Assembly (NCBI GenBank): GCA_964533735.1
Contig: CAZHMD010000002.1
Location: 186,001 to 250,000 of the forward strand
Direction: 5' to 3'
Length of the DNA stretch: 64,000 nucleotides
DNA from: UBA6107 sp964533735
Lineage (GTDB): Bacteria > Chloroflexota > Anaerolineae > Anaerolineales > Anaerolineaceae
Below are positions 18,065 through 27,264 of this stretch, one piece after another (the stretch's first letter is position 1; each line of letters opens with the position of its first letter). The notes beneath the pieces are model-generated. The model did not search any database, was not told the DNA's origin, and saw only the letters and a program-made list of their open reading frames with translations. Position numbers and translations under genes: made by a program.

Positions 18065-18876
18065 GCTGTCCAGCCTCCATCAACAACCAGGTTACCGCCA
18101 GTCATATACGCTGATGCATCCGATGCCAGAAACAATAAGGCACCGTTCATTTCATCCTTAGCCGCCATTCTACCCAGGATAGTCCGGGACGAATAATTTC
18201 GTGCAAATTGCTCTTCGTGATTATTATCCACCCCACCCGGAGTCAGAGCATTTACTCGGATTCGGGTGCCAGCATAGTACGCCGCCAGGTAGCGAGTAAA
18301 TCCAAGAATTCCTGCCTTGCTTACTGAATAGAAGACCGGTTTATAGACTGTTTTTTGATCGGGTTTTTCATAAATACGCTGATCCGGACCAACAATGCCG
18401 TAAGTGGAACTAAGATTTATGATCGAACCGCTTCCCTGCTTTACCATCAGTTGACAGGCGGCCTGGGTAACCAGGAAAACACCCGTTAAATTCACGTCTA
18501 GCCCTTGCTGCCATTGTTTTAATGGGTAATGCTCAAAAGCATTGTCCAGTTTATGCGGATGTTCCGGGTCAAACTTTGGATCAAGAGCAGCGCTGTTCAC
18601 CAGTACGTCCAACCGCCCAGTGATAGTGGTAATCTCATTTATCGCTTTTTTTATCGATTCGGGTTGAGTTACATCCATAACCAGACCTTGTACCTTGTCG
18701 GTGAGGTTTTTCATTCCTTTCAACGCGGTATCCACAGTTTTTTGACCCACGTCTGCCAGGAAAACAGTTGAACCTGCTTCTGCCAGCGTGCGTGCAAACT
18801 CCCTGCCCAGCAACCCAGCTCCTCCAGTTACCAGGGATGTTTTTCCTGACAATGAAAACTTATCGTAGATAGTCAC
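18058..18876 (-). CDS. PtmA-like SDR oxidoreductase
   Basis: 272 residues, short-chain dehydrogenase. VTGGAGLLGREFA is the cofactor loop; LSSTYGIVGPDQ supplies the catalytic serine, YSVSKAG the YxxxK pair, and the end MTGGNLVVDGGWTAW is characteristic of PtmA-type proteins of flagellar nonulosonic-acid loci. In Campylobacter, PtmA is tied to the legionaminic acid pathway upstream of the GDP-sugar steps. GTG start with AGGAG 4 bases upstream. It is flanked by a Gfo/Idh dehydrogenase (a pairing also seen in Ptm loci) and by the CMP-sugar synthetase. Confidence 0.83.
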   Translation of the reverse strand: MTIYDKFSLSGKTSLVTGGAGLLGREFARTLAEAGSTVFLADVGQKTVDTALKGMKNLTDKVQGLVMDVTQPESIKKAINEITTITGRLDVLVNSAALDPKFDPEHPHKLDNAFEHYPLKQWQQGLDVNLTGVFLVTQAACQLMVKQGSGSIINLSSTYGIVGPDQRIYEKPDQKTVYKPVFYSVSKAGILGFTRYLAAYYAGTRIRVNALTPGGVDNNHEEQFARNYSSRTILGRMAAKDEMNGALLFLASDASAYMTGGNLVVDGGWTAW

Positions 18877-18883
18877 ATTGCTC

Positions 18884-19876
18884 CTAAGGCTGTTCCAGCC
18901 GTACCAATTGAGAGGTATTAGCCGACTGGTGAACTGCTAATGTAAGTTTTAATGCTGCGATTCCATCATCCAAAGTACATGCTGGTAGTTCATTACCGCT
19001 GGTAACGTGCAGGAAATGCCGCATCTCATCTAAAAACAGGTGGTTACGTTCAAAACCGGCCGGTGGGAAGATATCTTCTTCTTCATTTTTGGCTGATCGG
19101 TAAATGTGCGCTGTGGAATTGGAATTGTTGTATGAGATCGTTCCACCTGTGCCAATGATTACGAAAGTATGCTCAGGCGGTTGCTGAATATAGTCCAGAT
19201 GTACACTGCCTGTCATGCCGTTGCGATAACATAAACCTATCTCGGCAGTATCCTCCACATCCAATCCCAATCCGCTGGAGGAGGTATGTGCCCAGACTTG
19301 TTCAGGATCATCAAAGAACCAGCGCAGGTAATCCAGCGGATGGCTGAGAGTATTTACCACACCACCACCGAGTTCCGGGCGAGCGCTGTAACTCTGGTGG
19401 TAATCCTCCCATGGGTGCCAACCGGGAAGGTATTCGCCCCAATGTGCGCGAAAAGATGTGATTCTGTTAATTTCATTCTTCAATATTAATTCTCTCATTT
19501 TGCGTAGTACGGGGTGAAATCGCAACTGGTATCCGACCAATAATCGGTTGCCATTTTCATTGAGGGCGTTTTTTAATTCATCTACATGGAGCATATCATG
19601 CGATATCGGCTTTTCCAACAGGATAGCACATCCAGCTCGTGCTGCCGGAATAGCAACACCCAGGTGTAAGGCGGTGGGATTGGATACAACAACCGAATCC
19701 GGATGGTGTGCCAGAGCAGCATTGATCTCGGTTTCGACGGGGATGCCGTTGAGTCCGCTATCCTCCAGGGTGGATTTGTGTGAACGCAATAGTACAAAAT
19801 CCGTTTCACCCAGAGCGCGCAAATTATTCAGATGCCTTCTGCCGATTGATCCAACTCCACAAATGAGCGTTTTCAT
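18884..19876 (-). CDS. Gfo/Idh/MocA family dehydrogenase
   Basis: 330 residues. The Rossmann motif TLICGVGSIGRRHLNNL begins the protein, VVVSNPTALHLGVA and LLEKPISHD (the conserved EKP) follow, and the C-terminal domain has GGGVVNTLSHPLDYLRW. These NAD(P)-dependent enzymes oxidise or reduce sugars and inositols. Beside a PtmA-like SDR and a CMP-sugar synthetase, it likely takes part in making the amino-sugar precursor of a nonulosonic acid. ATG start; no strong ribosome site. 7 bases separate its stop from the next gene. Confidence 0.85.
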   Translation of the reverse strand: MKTLICGVGSIGRRHLNNLRALGETDFVLLRSHKSTLEDSGLNGIPVETEINAALAHHPDSVVVSNPTALHLGVAIPAARAGCAILLEKPISHDMLHVDELKNALNENGNRLLVGYQLRFHPVLRKMRELILKNEINRITSFRAHWGEYLPGWHPWEDYHQSYSARPELGGGVVNTLSHPLDYLRWFFDDPEQVWAHTSSSGLGLDVEDTAEIGLCYRNGMTGSVHLDYIQQPPEHTFVIIGTGGTISYNNSNSTAHIYRSAKNEEEDIFPPAGFERNHLFLDEMRHFLHVTSGNELPACTLDDGIAALKLTLAVHQSANTSQLVRLEQP

Positions 19877-19916
19877 CCAGATTTCATCTTTTTACAATAT
19901 TTACTTGATTAATCCA

Positions 19917-21353
19917 TCATACCAAAGAAAGCAGGTATTCAGCGGTATGCCTGCCAGCGCTGCCATCGGTAAATGTTAATTCGTCTTTTATGAACTTCAT
20001 CCTTTTTTCAGAATCCAATCCGGGGTTTTTGAGATAGGCATTCAAAAGTATCTTGAGCGATTCTTCATCCGAAGCAACTTTTCCAGCTCCTGCCTCACGA
20101 AATCGTTTATGGGTTGGCCAGTTGCCAATTTCAGAAAGCGCTAATGAGAATTTGCCTGGTTTGTTCCAACCTCCGGGAGTGTCTAGACATACACTGACAA
20201 TCGGGCGATCCTGGATGGCAGTCTCCACACACATTGTAGAGTAGACTGTGGTGAATACATCTGAATAAGCCATCATAGACGTCTTCTCAGGCATGTCCTC
20301 ACCACTATAGTGTCCCAGGTCACCACCTAGTGCCACTGGTTCCACCAGGTGTACATGGGGGAGTGTGCGCACAAGCTCGCGGATCTTTTCGCGTTCCTCA
20401 ACAAATAACGGCTCGGTCATGAAATGATTGGGGTGTAAACGTATGAGCAGTTGACAGGGTTCAGCCAGGCGTTCCGATGCCACCAATTTTGCAAGTGCTT
20501 CCACATTACGGTAGTTCGGTGAGAATGTAATAAAACTGGAGGCGTACCCGATGAGTTTACGCTTTGGGTCTAAACCATGCATGGCAAAATACTCATTATG
20601 AGAGATGAGCCATTCTTTTCGAAAGTAGCCATCATAAGAAGGGATTCCACCTACATTAACTTGAGAGGCATCCCAATCGGAACCTTCTACCAATTCCTGC
20701 TTTTGGATCTCAGACCAACAGGTAACAAAATTCAGCGGTGCCGCAGGCACTCCATAACTGCTTGGATTATCCCAACCTACAATGACAGCCCCTGTTTTTA
20801 CACCGCGCCGCACTGCTTCACGCAGCAAGTACCTGTCGTTCCGCCAGCCATAGGTCGATGAAACAACCAGGTCAGGTTGATACTTATCGAACAAATCTGC
20901 ATAAAACCCAGGGTCGTAACGCATTTGCCAACGTACAAGGTATTGCCGTATCTTCCGCGAATGGCGCATTAGAGCAATAATCAGTCGTGAAACTGGAATC
21001 ATTAATCTCTGACGACCCCGCACCTCAGCTTCCACCTGGCGCATATGGCTGTCCATGGCTTCTGTATTGATCCGGTTTGAAGTACCTACCCGGCGTATGT
21101 AGTTCGACCACCACTGCCGTCCTGATTGGTGGCTTTTGGCATATCTTGCGCAAGTTTTATAACGCAACCCCTCCACGATCAATCCGGGTTGGCCGAAACG
21201 TTCCTGGATCTCATTGATCAAACCATCGTCAGTTAAAAGGATTACTTGTACGCCATTTTTGAGTAATGTTGTTACAACATCACTCTGTAAGAAGTAAATA
21301 ATGGCTAATCCATGGTCTGCACTGATAAAAAATGTTTTTTGTGCCCTAGTCAT
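19917..21353 (-). CDS. GT-B-like polysaccharide transferase (CDP-glycerol transferase-like)
   Basis: 478 residues, soluble. FFISADHGLAIIYFLQSDVV opens the N-terminal Rossmann half; VSSTYGWRNDRYLLREAVRRG and AVIVGWDNPSSYG lie mid-protein; LLIRLHPNHFM and VYSTMCVETAIQDRPIVSV give the nucleotide-binding half, the pattern of glycerophosphotransferase/capsule-type GT-B enzymes. Starts with ATG behind AAGGA. An 81-base gap to the next upstream gene (21435) is the largest inside the cluster, so an internal promoter is possible, although none stands out. Acceptor and donor unknown. Confidence 0.62.
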   Translation of the reverse strand: MTRAQKTFFISADHGLAIIYFLQSDVVTTLLKNGVQVILLTDDGLINEIQERFGQPGLIVEGLRYKTCARYAKSHQSGRQWWSNYIRRVGTSNRINTEAMDSHMRQVEAEVRGRQRLMIPVSRLIIALMRHSRKIRQYLVRWQMRYDPGFYADLFDKYQPDLVVSSTYGWRNDRYLLREAVRRGVKTGAVIVGWDNPSSYGVPAAPLNFVTCWSEIQKQELVEGSDWDASQVNVGGIPSYDGYFRKEWLISHNEYFAMHGLDPKRKLIGYASSFITFSPNYRNVEALAKLVASERLAEPCQLLIRLHPNHFMTEPLFVEEREKIRELVRTLPHVHLVEPVALGGDLGHYSGEDMPEKTSMMAYSDVFTTVYSTMCVETAIQDRPIVSVCLDTPGGWNKPGKFSLALSEIGNWPTHKRFREAGAGKVASDEESLKILLNAYLKNPGLDSEKRMKFIKDELTFTDGSAGRHTAEYLLSLV

Positions 21354-21434
21354 GACAATCCTTGATAAAATTGAATCAACAGATGCAAATTGCGATAATC
21401 AGTCAAATCTAATCCTTTATCAGAAAAAAACTGG

Positions 21435-22388
21435 TCAACTATTGTACCAACGGAAAATTTGATTGTAAATTTTCATAAAAAAACCTTCGACCGGCCGGAA
21501 TCCCAGGATTTTTTTACCTAGTCCCTTTTTTTGTTGCATTAATTGTGCAGGTTTATTTTGTAGATCCAGCGGTAATGTGTTGCTCATGTTCATTGTTAGC
21601 GGATCAGGAACCATAAGCCGTAACAATCCTGCACTATTCATAAGTTCATCCAATTGCAGCACCTGTCCCATTGGACGATCCATCTGAAAAGGCAGGAATC
21701 TGGAAATTATTTCCTTCCGTGCGGTGAATTGCCAATGTGAAGCCCCCACCTGCGCAGTTACCCCTTTGTATTCAATTCTGATATCTTTTGTGGACTCATA
21801 CACTTTGCGAATCTCGTTTTCTTCATCTCCCAGGCTCTGGTTGAATTCAAGGAAAGTATCCCATGGGATAAGTTGTCCTTCCTGCAATCTCACTTCAGGT
21901 GTCGTGCTTGCCCATTCCAGAGTGCTTGAATACAACGGTACTCGCGTTCTAAACGGACGGGCTGTGACCATACCCGCATTTGGAAAGGTTTCAAGCAGCT
22001 CAATTGAACGTGTTAACCAGCCGGGATAAAAGTAAACGTCATTATCTGCGTACGCGATGATTTCTCCAGGTGCTGCCGCCAGCATGACGTTCCAGGCTCC
22101 ACCTTTTCCTATGTTTCTTTCAGAAAGGATGAGAAACTGGATTCTTCCCAAAGTCTGCATTTCAACCAGGTATTCTTTAACCTCGGCGCAGGATCCGTTG
22201 TCAAATACCAATAAATCATATTCCATGTCTGTGTTTGCCCAAATACTTCCGAGGCAGGATTTCAAGACATCCAGCATATTGGCATAAAAACCACTCTGGA
22301 ATGGAATATAGTTAAGAATTGCCACCGTCACCTTTTTTGGTTTCGGAACACTTGTCATCCTTTTAGCCGGGTTTTGACCTTGGCGCAT
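21435..22388 (-). CDS. GT2 family glycosyltransferase
   Basis: 317 residues. After a short tail the GT-A fold begins at KKVTVAILNYIPFQSG; LLVFDNGSCAEVKEYL is the first nucleotide-binding strand-loop; RNIGKGGAWNVMLAAAPGEIIAYADNDVYFYPG has its metal-binding DND. Downstream of the fold, KGVTAQVGASHWQFTARKEI resembles the acceptor-binding part of GT2 enzymes. Starts 4 bases after the stop of the 22393 gene. Sugar specificity unknown. Confidence 0.78.
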   Translation of the reverse strand: MRQGQNPAKRMTSVPKPKKVTVAILNYIPFQSGFYANMLDVLKSCLGSIWANTDMEYDLLVFDNGSCAEVKEYLVEMQTLGRIQFLILSERNIGKGGAWNVMLAAAPGEIIAYADNDVYFYPGWLTRSIELLETFPNAGMVTARPFRTRVPLYSSTLEWASTTPEVRLQEGQLIPWDTFLEFNQSLGDEENEIRKVYESTKDIRIEYKGVTAQVGASHWQFTARKEIISRFLPFQMDRPMGQVLQLDELMNSAGLLRLMVPDPLTMNMSNTLPLDLQNKPAQLMQQKKGLGKKILGFRPVEGFFMKIYNQIFRWYNS

Positions 22389-22392
22389 AAGG

Positions 22393-23328
22393 CTAGCCCT
22401 TTCGATTCAAGAATTTTGATCGCAAATTACGGATACTGGCATAAGCATTTTTGGGATGAAACAAATTGTAGACCAGTTCACTGAAAAATCGCGAGTGAAG
22501 CGTTACTATCGGAAATATCTCAATTTCTCTGAAGAACCTGCTCCAGGAGAACGTTTTCCTGCTTATCTTGTCTTTTTTAATCACCCAATTCGCATCAACC
22601 AGGGTAAAAATATTTCTTCTGCCACCTGCAAGGCGCACATTTTCGTCCGTTTCGGGCAATTGATAGTGAGGTTGCCCACCCGGAAGATGGCTGTAATCAT
22701 GCTCCTGGTGAATGATGTTGATGCTTCCTGTGGCATCAATTGTTTTCCATCCGCGCTGACGCGCTTCGTAAATCATCCAATTATCCCAACCGGCACGCCC
22801 AATGGCAAAATCGGGGATATGTTCAAAACATTGGCGCGGGTATATAAAATAGTCGCTGCCCATCGGTTTGTGCAGTCGGCCGCGCTCCTTGCATTCCTCG
22901 CCCAAACGCTCCTGCCAACCTGGTGTGAACGCCAGTTCTTCGCGCACATCCAGGTCCCAGCGCTGTCCGACGAGCAGAAACTGTTTCGCCAATCCCAATA
23001 CCCGCTTCGCCTGCTCCAAAAAATCCGTCAGCACTAAAATATCCGCGTTAATATAGGCCAGCAGCGGCGAATCGTTTTGCTCCCGCGCTGTCTGGAAAAG
23101 CGAACTGATCAAGGGTGTTCCGCTGGCATTTTTGTGAACATTAGGGATATGGTTAACACCTAATATCCTGGCATTTTCTGCCATCCCCTCTTCATCGCCC
23201 AGCAGGAGTATTTTCACCTCCTCCCCCAGCGCTGCCCATGAGCGGATGGCATTGCGCTGGATCAACGCAATGTGCGCGTTGGAAAAAGGTTTAGGTGCGG
23301 TGAACAAGGTTAATAGTGGAGAGGTCAT
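22393..23328 (-). CDS. GT-A-like glycosyltransferase family protein
   Basis: 311 residues. PLLTLFTAPKPFSNAHIALIQRNAIRSW and PLLAYINADILVLTDF (NAD as metal motif) are typical of a GT-A family of unassigned glycosyltransferases in polysaccharide loci; GSDYFIYPRQCFEHIPDFAIGRAGWDNW is a strongly conserved part of that family. I begin at the ATG at 23328, which overlaps the upstream stop as ATGA, instead of the ATG at 23343. No membrane segments. The exact family number and substrate are not decidable by eye. Confidence 0.68.
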   Translation of the reverse strand: MTSPLLTLFTAPKPFSNAHIALIQRNAIRSWAALGEEVKILLLGDEEGMAENARILGVNHIPNVHKNASGTPLISSLFQTAREQNDSPLLAYINADILVLTDFLEQAKRVLGLAKQFLLVGQRWDLDVREELAFTPGWQERLGEECKERGRLHKPMGSDYFIYPRQCFEHIPDFAIGRAGWDNWMIYEARQRGWKTIDATGSINIIHQEHDYSHLPGGQPHYQLPETDENVRLAGGRRNIFTLVDANWVIKKDKISRKTFSWSRFFREIEIFPIVTLHSRFFSELVYNLFHPKNAYASIRNLRSKFLNRKG

Positions 23329-25394
23329 TTCACTTCCCAGCATAAGTCCTGTTCGGAATAGGCTTTATATTCAGCATCAAACTGCGGATCGTTTTTCACA
23401 TCGCTGGCAAGGCGGTTCCAGGTATCACAAGTGTAATCACGCAGGCTTGGGGTTAACGCTTTGGCGAGCACAGTCAGATTCATTGCCGTGCTTGCCCTGC
23501 CTGTGCGCGCATAAGCCTCAATAAATGGGATTAATTCTATGCCATTGCTGGCTTCAAAACCAGCATTTTGCGCCTCTTCATAAATAGTTGTGACTTTCTC
23601 CCAGTCACCCAGTTGACGTGCCAGATCCGCCGTTTCGTAATAATAGCACCAGGTATTGCGGTCTTCCTTGCCAAACAGGTTCTCATCAGGCCAGGGCAAC
23701 TGGCTGTCGGTTAAGATACTCTCAAGGTTGGAAGCCCCCAGCGCCTTGCGCGTATAGTCGCTTATCAACGGATTGTAGCGGTCTTTGTCTGTGAGCACCC
23801 ACAAACAGGCGGTCCCGGTGCGGTTCCAGTTGATCACCAGGCTGTTCGTACTCCAGCCGGCAAACTTGGAGTACCAGTGGGACTGGTAAATCCCGATACC
23901 CGTTTCGAGATCCTCGACATTGTCTGCAAAGTATTTATTAAGCGTGAGGAACCAGTAGTCGGTGCGGGTCATCTCCTCCTGCTGATTAGGATAAAGCACG
24001 TTGAGATAAAATGCTGTCGGGTAAACCCCCATTTTAGTGAACAATTCATTATCCGCCAGCAGTGCTGTGTCATCCCTTAATTCAGGTGCCCGCCATTTAA
24101 GTTGCGCTGCAAACCGCTGTTGCCAGGTTGTCGACCATTTATATTCGTTCGTTACCGCAAAGTTACTCCCCACGGCCAATCCTAATAGGATTATGATGAT
24201 TACCTCCCGTTTAAACGTTTGCTTCGGGAGGAGCAGCATTAAGAATCCCAGGATGAACAAAGGCGCAGCCCACATGCCGGGAAGACCAAACCGGTCATTC
24301 CACAACCCCGGCGCGGTGAGCGAGCGATTTACCAGCCAACCGGGAGCTATACCCAGGATTACTCCCAGGATTCCGACAATTAACACTTCCACAGAAATTG
24401 ATGTGTGTGTGTCATCACTCGATTCAGACGTTAGCTTTTGTTTTCTAAATATCAATGACAAAATTGCTGCCACGATTACAGTCAACCCAAGCGCAATAAC
24501 AAGGTAAGGCGTCTGTAAATCAATTGAAGCAGTACTTAACGTTTGGTACCAGACGGTCACCAGCATGTGAAGTACATCGCGCAGAACCATCGTTCCCAAT
24601 TCAAGTAACGCTGACCCGGGTTCACTCAGCAGACTTTTAAATAGAGTGGGATCCAGCCCGCGATAATTTACCATCAGGAATACACGCCAGATAACATAAA
24701 ATGTGGCAATTGCCAGGAATGGCAGCCAATACAACAGTGATTGTTTAATGCGCTGCCGGTGGGGTATTTCTCTAAGCGCTAACCAGAGGATGACCGGACG
24801 CAGGAATTCCACTCCAACGAAGTTTTCATAAGTGAAAAGGTTGGCGGCATTAGCTGCGAGTGCCAGCGCAATAAGCAACAGACGATATTTTGGTTTTCGG
24901 ACTGCCAATACCATCAAGTAGAGGGATAGGAAGAAAAGGGCGTAGCAAAACCAATGGGCGATAAATGTTAATCCCATGGATTGCTGGTTAAATAACGGGA
25001 AAACCGCAAACAATTGCACAGCCCAAAATGCTTCCCGCTTATGGGAAGGCCAAATCTGGGTAAAAGTCCCCCAGATGCCCAGCCCCACCAGCCATCTCAA
25101 TAAATAGTTGGTGATGTGCCATCCTGCCGCATTGGTTCCCCAAATCTTGAAGATCAGGAGATCCGGCCACCAGCCAAATGGGCGGTCATCCTGGAGGAAA
25201 TAATTCTTGATGCCTTCGGTTCCGCGCACCACCAGCGAATACAGCTGCGGCCAATCATCCAAATAAAATCCAAGGGAGGGAAGGTAAAGAGCAAAACTTA
25301 ACCCAATTAACGCAAGGGAAACCCCGGCCATGCTCCAAAAATTGAAAGGAGTGACAAAGGAGATTTTCTTCATTGCTCCAAAAAATCGCTTCAT
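23325..25394 (-). CDS. Polytopic membrane protein, GT-C-like, with soluble C-terminal domain
   Basis: 689 residues. Residues about 20-420 contain around ten or eleven membrane segments; after the first comes YLPSLGFYLDDWPQLY, an acidic DDW loop as in GT-C transferases. Residues about 425-689 are extracytoplasmic, ending in helical repeats (ETADLARQLGDWEKVTTIYE, IPFIEAYARTGRASTAMNL) that look like TPR units. It may transfer a sugar from a lipid carrier outside the membrane, but no clear family name can be given. It overlaps the cytidylyltransferase upstream and the glycosyltransferase downstream by 4 bases each. Confidence 0.65.
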   Translation of the reverse strand: MKRFFGAMKKISFVTPFNFWSMAGVSLALIGLSFALYLPSLGFYLDDWPQLYSLVVRGTEGIKNYFLQDDRPFGWWPDLLIFKIWGTNAAGWHITNYLLRWLVGLGIWGTFTQIWPSHKREAFWAVQLFAVFPLFNQQSMGLTFIAHWFCYALFFLSLYLMVLAVRKPKYRLLLIALALAANAANLFTYENFVGVEFLRPVILWLALREIPHRQRIKQSLLYWLPFLAIATFYVIWRVFLMVNYRGLDPTLFKSLLSEPGSALLELGTMVLRDVLHMLVTVWYQTLSTASIDLQTPYLVIALGLTVIVAAILSLIFRKQKLTSESSDDTHTSISVEVLIVGILGVILGIAPGWLVNRSLTAPGLWNDRFGLPGMWAAPLFILGFLMLLLPKQTFKREVIIIILLGLAVGSNFAVTNEYKWSTTWQQRFAAQLKWRAPELRDDTALLADNELFTKMGVYPTAFYLNVLYPNQQEEMTRTDYWFLTLNKYFADNVEDLETGIGIYQSHWYSKFAGWSTNSLVINWNRTGTACLWVLTDKDRYNPLISDYTRKALGASNLESILTDSQLPWPDENLFGKEDRNTWCYYYETADLARQLGDWEKVTTIYEEAQNAGFEASNGIELIPFIEAYARTGRASTAMNLTVLAKALTPSLRDYTCDTWNRLASDVKNDPQFDAEYKAYSEQDLCWEVK

Positions 25395-26149
25395 TTATTC
25401 TCCACATCAAACATAGTCTTGTGCTGCACGGATGAATTGACCTTCGCCAGTTCCGGGTCATTCAGGAATAATTCCAGCACATCCTCCCAGGAGAAGTCGT
25501 TGCGCCCTCCCAGCCGTTTGATGACTTCACGCAATAGCTCAAAGTCTTGCTGGGTGTCCAGCGTCCAGCGCAAGGTCCCGTAATCCTCATCGTTGTGTAA
25601 TTGAATCACCCGAAACCTGCCAGGTACTTCATATAAATAAGGCATAACGTGTTCGCGGTGATGTTTTTCAGTGGCGTTTTTCCAGGCATCTTCCAAAGCG
25701 GTGAAAGTGCAAGCCTCAACATCCAGTCCGATGGGAAAGCTGCGAGTAAAGGGCGGTGGCAAGCGGTTGCATGAGAAATCCGAAGGGGAGTCGAGCAAAC
25801 CATTAATCACCTCGTCAATCAAGTTCGGGTCGATCAGAGGACAATCTCCGGTCAGGCGCACGACGATCTCAGCCTTGAATTGCTGGGCGCATTGGTAATA
25901 GCGGTCAAGCACATCCGGTAGGCTGCCACGGAAAACCGGTGTCTCAAGTTGCTCGCAGAGGGCAACTATCGGATCATCCGACGGGTCTGTTGTGGTGGCG
26001 ACCACGGTCTCGCTAACCAATATCGAGCGCTTGACGCGTTCGATCATACGCTCCAATACAGGGCGTCCACCCAGGTCAAGTAAAACCTTACCTGGTAGAC
26101 GGGTGGAGCTCATGCGTGCCTGAATGATGGTTACAACCCGTTCTTTCAT
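25391..26149 (-). CDS. SpsF-like cytidylyltransferase
   Basis: 252 residues. The start VVTIIQARMSSTRLPGKVLLDLGG carries the RMxSTRLPGKVL loop of SpsF/NeuA-type nucleotidyltransferases; VVRLTGDCPLIDPNLIDEVI holds the metal-binding Asp. SpsF relatives take part in spore-coat and nonulosonic-acid glycan synthesis and probably make a CMP-sugar. It lies in the second nonulosonic module, two genes from the complete NeuB. Overlaps both neighbours by 4 bases (ATGA), so strongly coupled. Confidence 0.85.
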   Translation of the reverse strand: MKERVVTIIQARMSSTRLPGKVLLDLGGRPVLERMIERVKRSILVSETVVATTTDPSDDPIVALCEQLETPVFRGSLPDVLDRYYQCAQQFKAEIVVRLTGDCPLIDPNLIDEVINGLLDSPSDFSCNRLPPPFTRSFPIGLDVEACTFTALEDAWKNATEKHHREHVMPYLYEVPGRFRVIQLHNDEDYGTLRWTLDTQQDFELLREVIKRLGGRNDFSWEDVLELFLNDPELAKVNSSVQHKTMFDVENK

Positions 26150-27249
26150 TTCTCTCCCTCCTGGTTTATTGAGAGAGCTTGTTCATAAGCCTGGAGCAAT
26201 ACAGGGAAATTTTTTGTCCAATCTGCTCCATCCTCTGCAATTTCGCGATTATGAGCCCCTATCATTGCCCAATAATTTCTGGCGGATATAGCTTGCAAAA
26301 TCTTGTGACCCAGGTCATCCGCATCATCATCCGGGAAGATCCATCCTTCACGACCATGACATACCCATTCCTTGTTCGAAGGTATATCCGAAACGATGAC
26401 TGGCAGACCACATGCCAGCGCTTCCATAAGCGAAACCGAAGAGCCATCCGTATGTGAAGCTGTAAGGTAGAGGTCTGCGCTATTGTAGATATCTGGCAGC
26501 GAGTCCAGATCTGCATAACCACCAAAGTGGACCATTTCCTCAAGACCTGCATTGCGAATTAGGTGACGGACGACATTTTCTTGTGAACCTTTGCCGAATA
26601 ACAGCAGACGTAAGTCGGGATTCTCTTTTGATGCACCGATGAAACCCTTCACGGCAACATCCACTCCGTACTGAGGTTCCATCGAACGGTTACAAAGAAG
26701 AACGGTTTTCTTCTGCCAGCCAAGATCTCCGCGCAAGGTTGCGGTTTTCTGTGGTGAAAAATGGTTAAGGTCAACACCCCAGGGGAATTTTTTGAACCGT
26801 TCGGGGGGGAATCCGAATTCAGCAGCCTTAGTGAAAATGGCTTCACAATCTCCAACCAGCACGTCGGTCCGCTGCAGCACATAACCCGTCACCTTGCGCC
26901 ATAACCAGTTGTTATCGCTTTTTCGCAGCAGGTCGAATCCCCAAGACATGGTCACCATGGGGTGGAAACCTAACAAGGCAGCGCGTAAAGCCGGACCCTG
27001 GATTGGACCTGCATGGATAAGGTCGGGTTTAAACGACTGAATCACTTTTTTTAATTGGGATACCTGGCGCAGTAAACCCCGCCATCCTTTTCCGGCGGGT
27101 GTCCATGGTACCAGGTTCACATTGGCTGGCCATCCCGAAGATATCCCCTCCATGCATAACACATAGATCGCGTGCTGCGTTTGAGCCAATGCCCCGGTGA
27201 ATCGCAGGTCATGGGGGGATTGACCGTTTGTGAAATAAAGAACTCTCAT
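26146..27249 (-). CDS. GT4 family glycosyltransferase
   Basis: 367 residues, GT-B fold, retaining. VLYFTNGQSPHDLRF begins the N-terminal domain; SNKEWVCHGREGW, NSADLYLTASHTDGSSVSLMEA and CGLPVIVSDIPSNKE form the donor-binding domain with the E-x7-E-like element. CNRSMEPQYGVDVAVKGF is the typical opening of the GT4 C-terminal domain. Lies between the SpsF-like gene and the full-length NeuB. Which sugar it transfers is not readable. Confidence 0.85.
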   Translation of the reverse strand: MRVLYFTNGQSPHDLRFTGALAQTQHAIYVLCMEGISSGWPANVNLVPWTPAGKGWRGLLRQVSQLKKVIQSFKPDLIHAGPIQGPALRAALLGFHPMVTMSWGFDLLRKSDNNWLWRKVTGYVLQRTDVLVGDCEAIFTKAAEFGFPPERFKKFPWGVDLNHFSPQKTATLRGDLGWQKKTVLLCNRSMEPQYGVDVAVKGFIGASKENPDLRLLLFGKGSQENVVRHLIRNAGLEEMVHFGGYADLDSLPDIYNSADLYLTASHTDGSSVSLMEALACGLPVIVSDIPSNKEWVCHGREGWIFPDDDADDLGHKILQAISARNYWAMIGAHNREIAEDGADWTKNFPVLLQAYEQALSINQEGEK

Positions 27250-27264
27250 GGCTTTACTGACTGC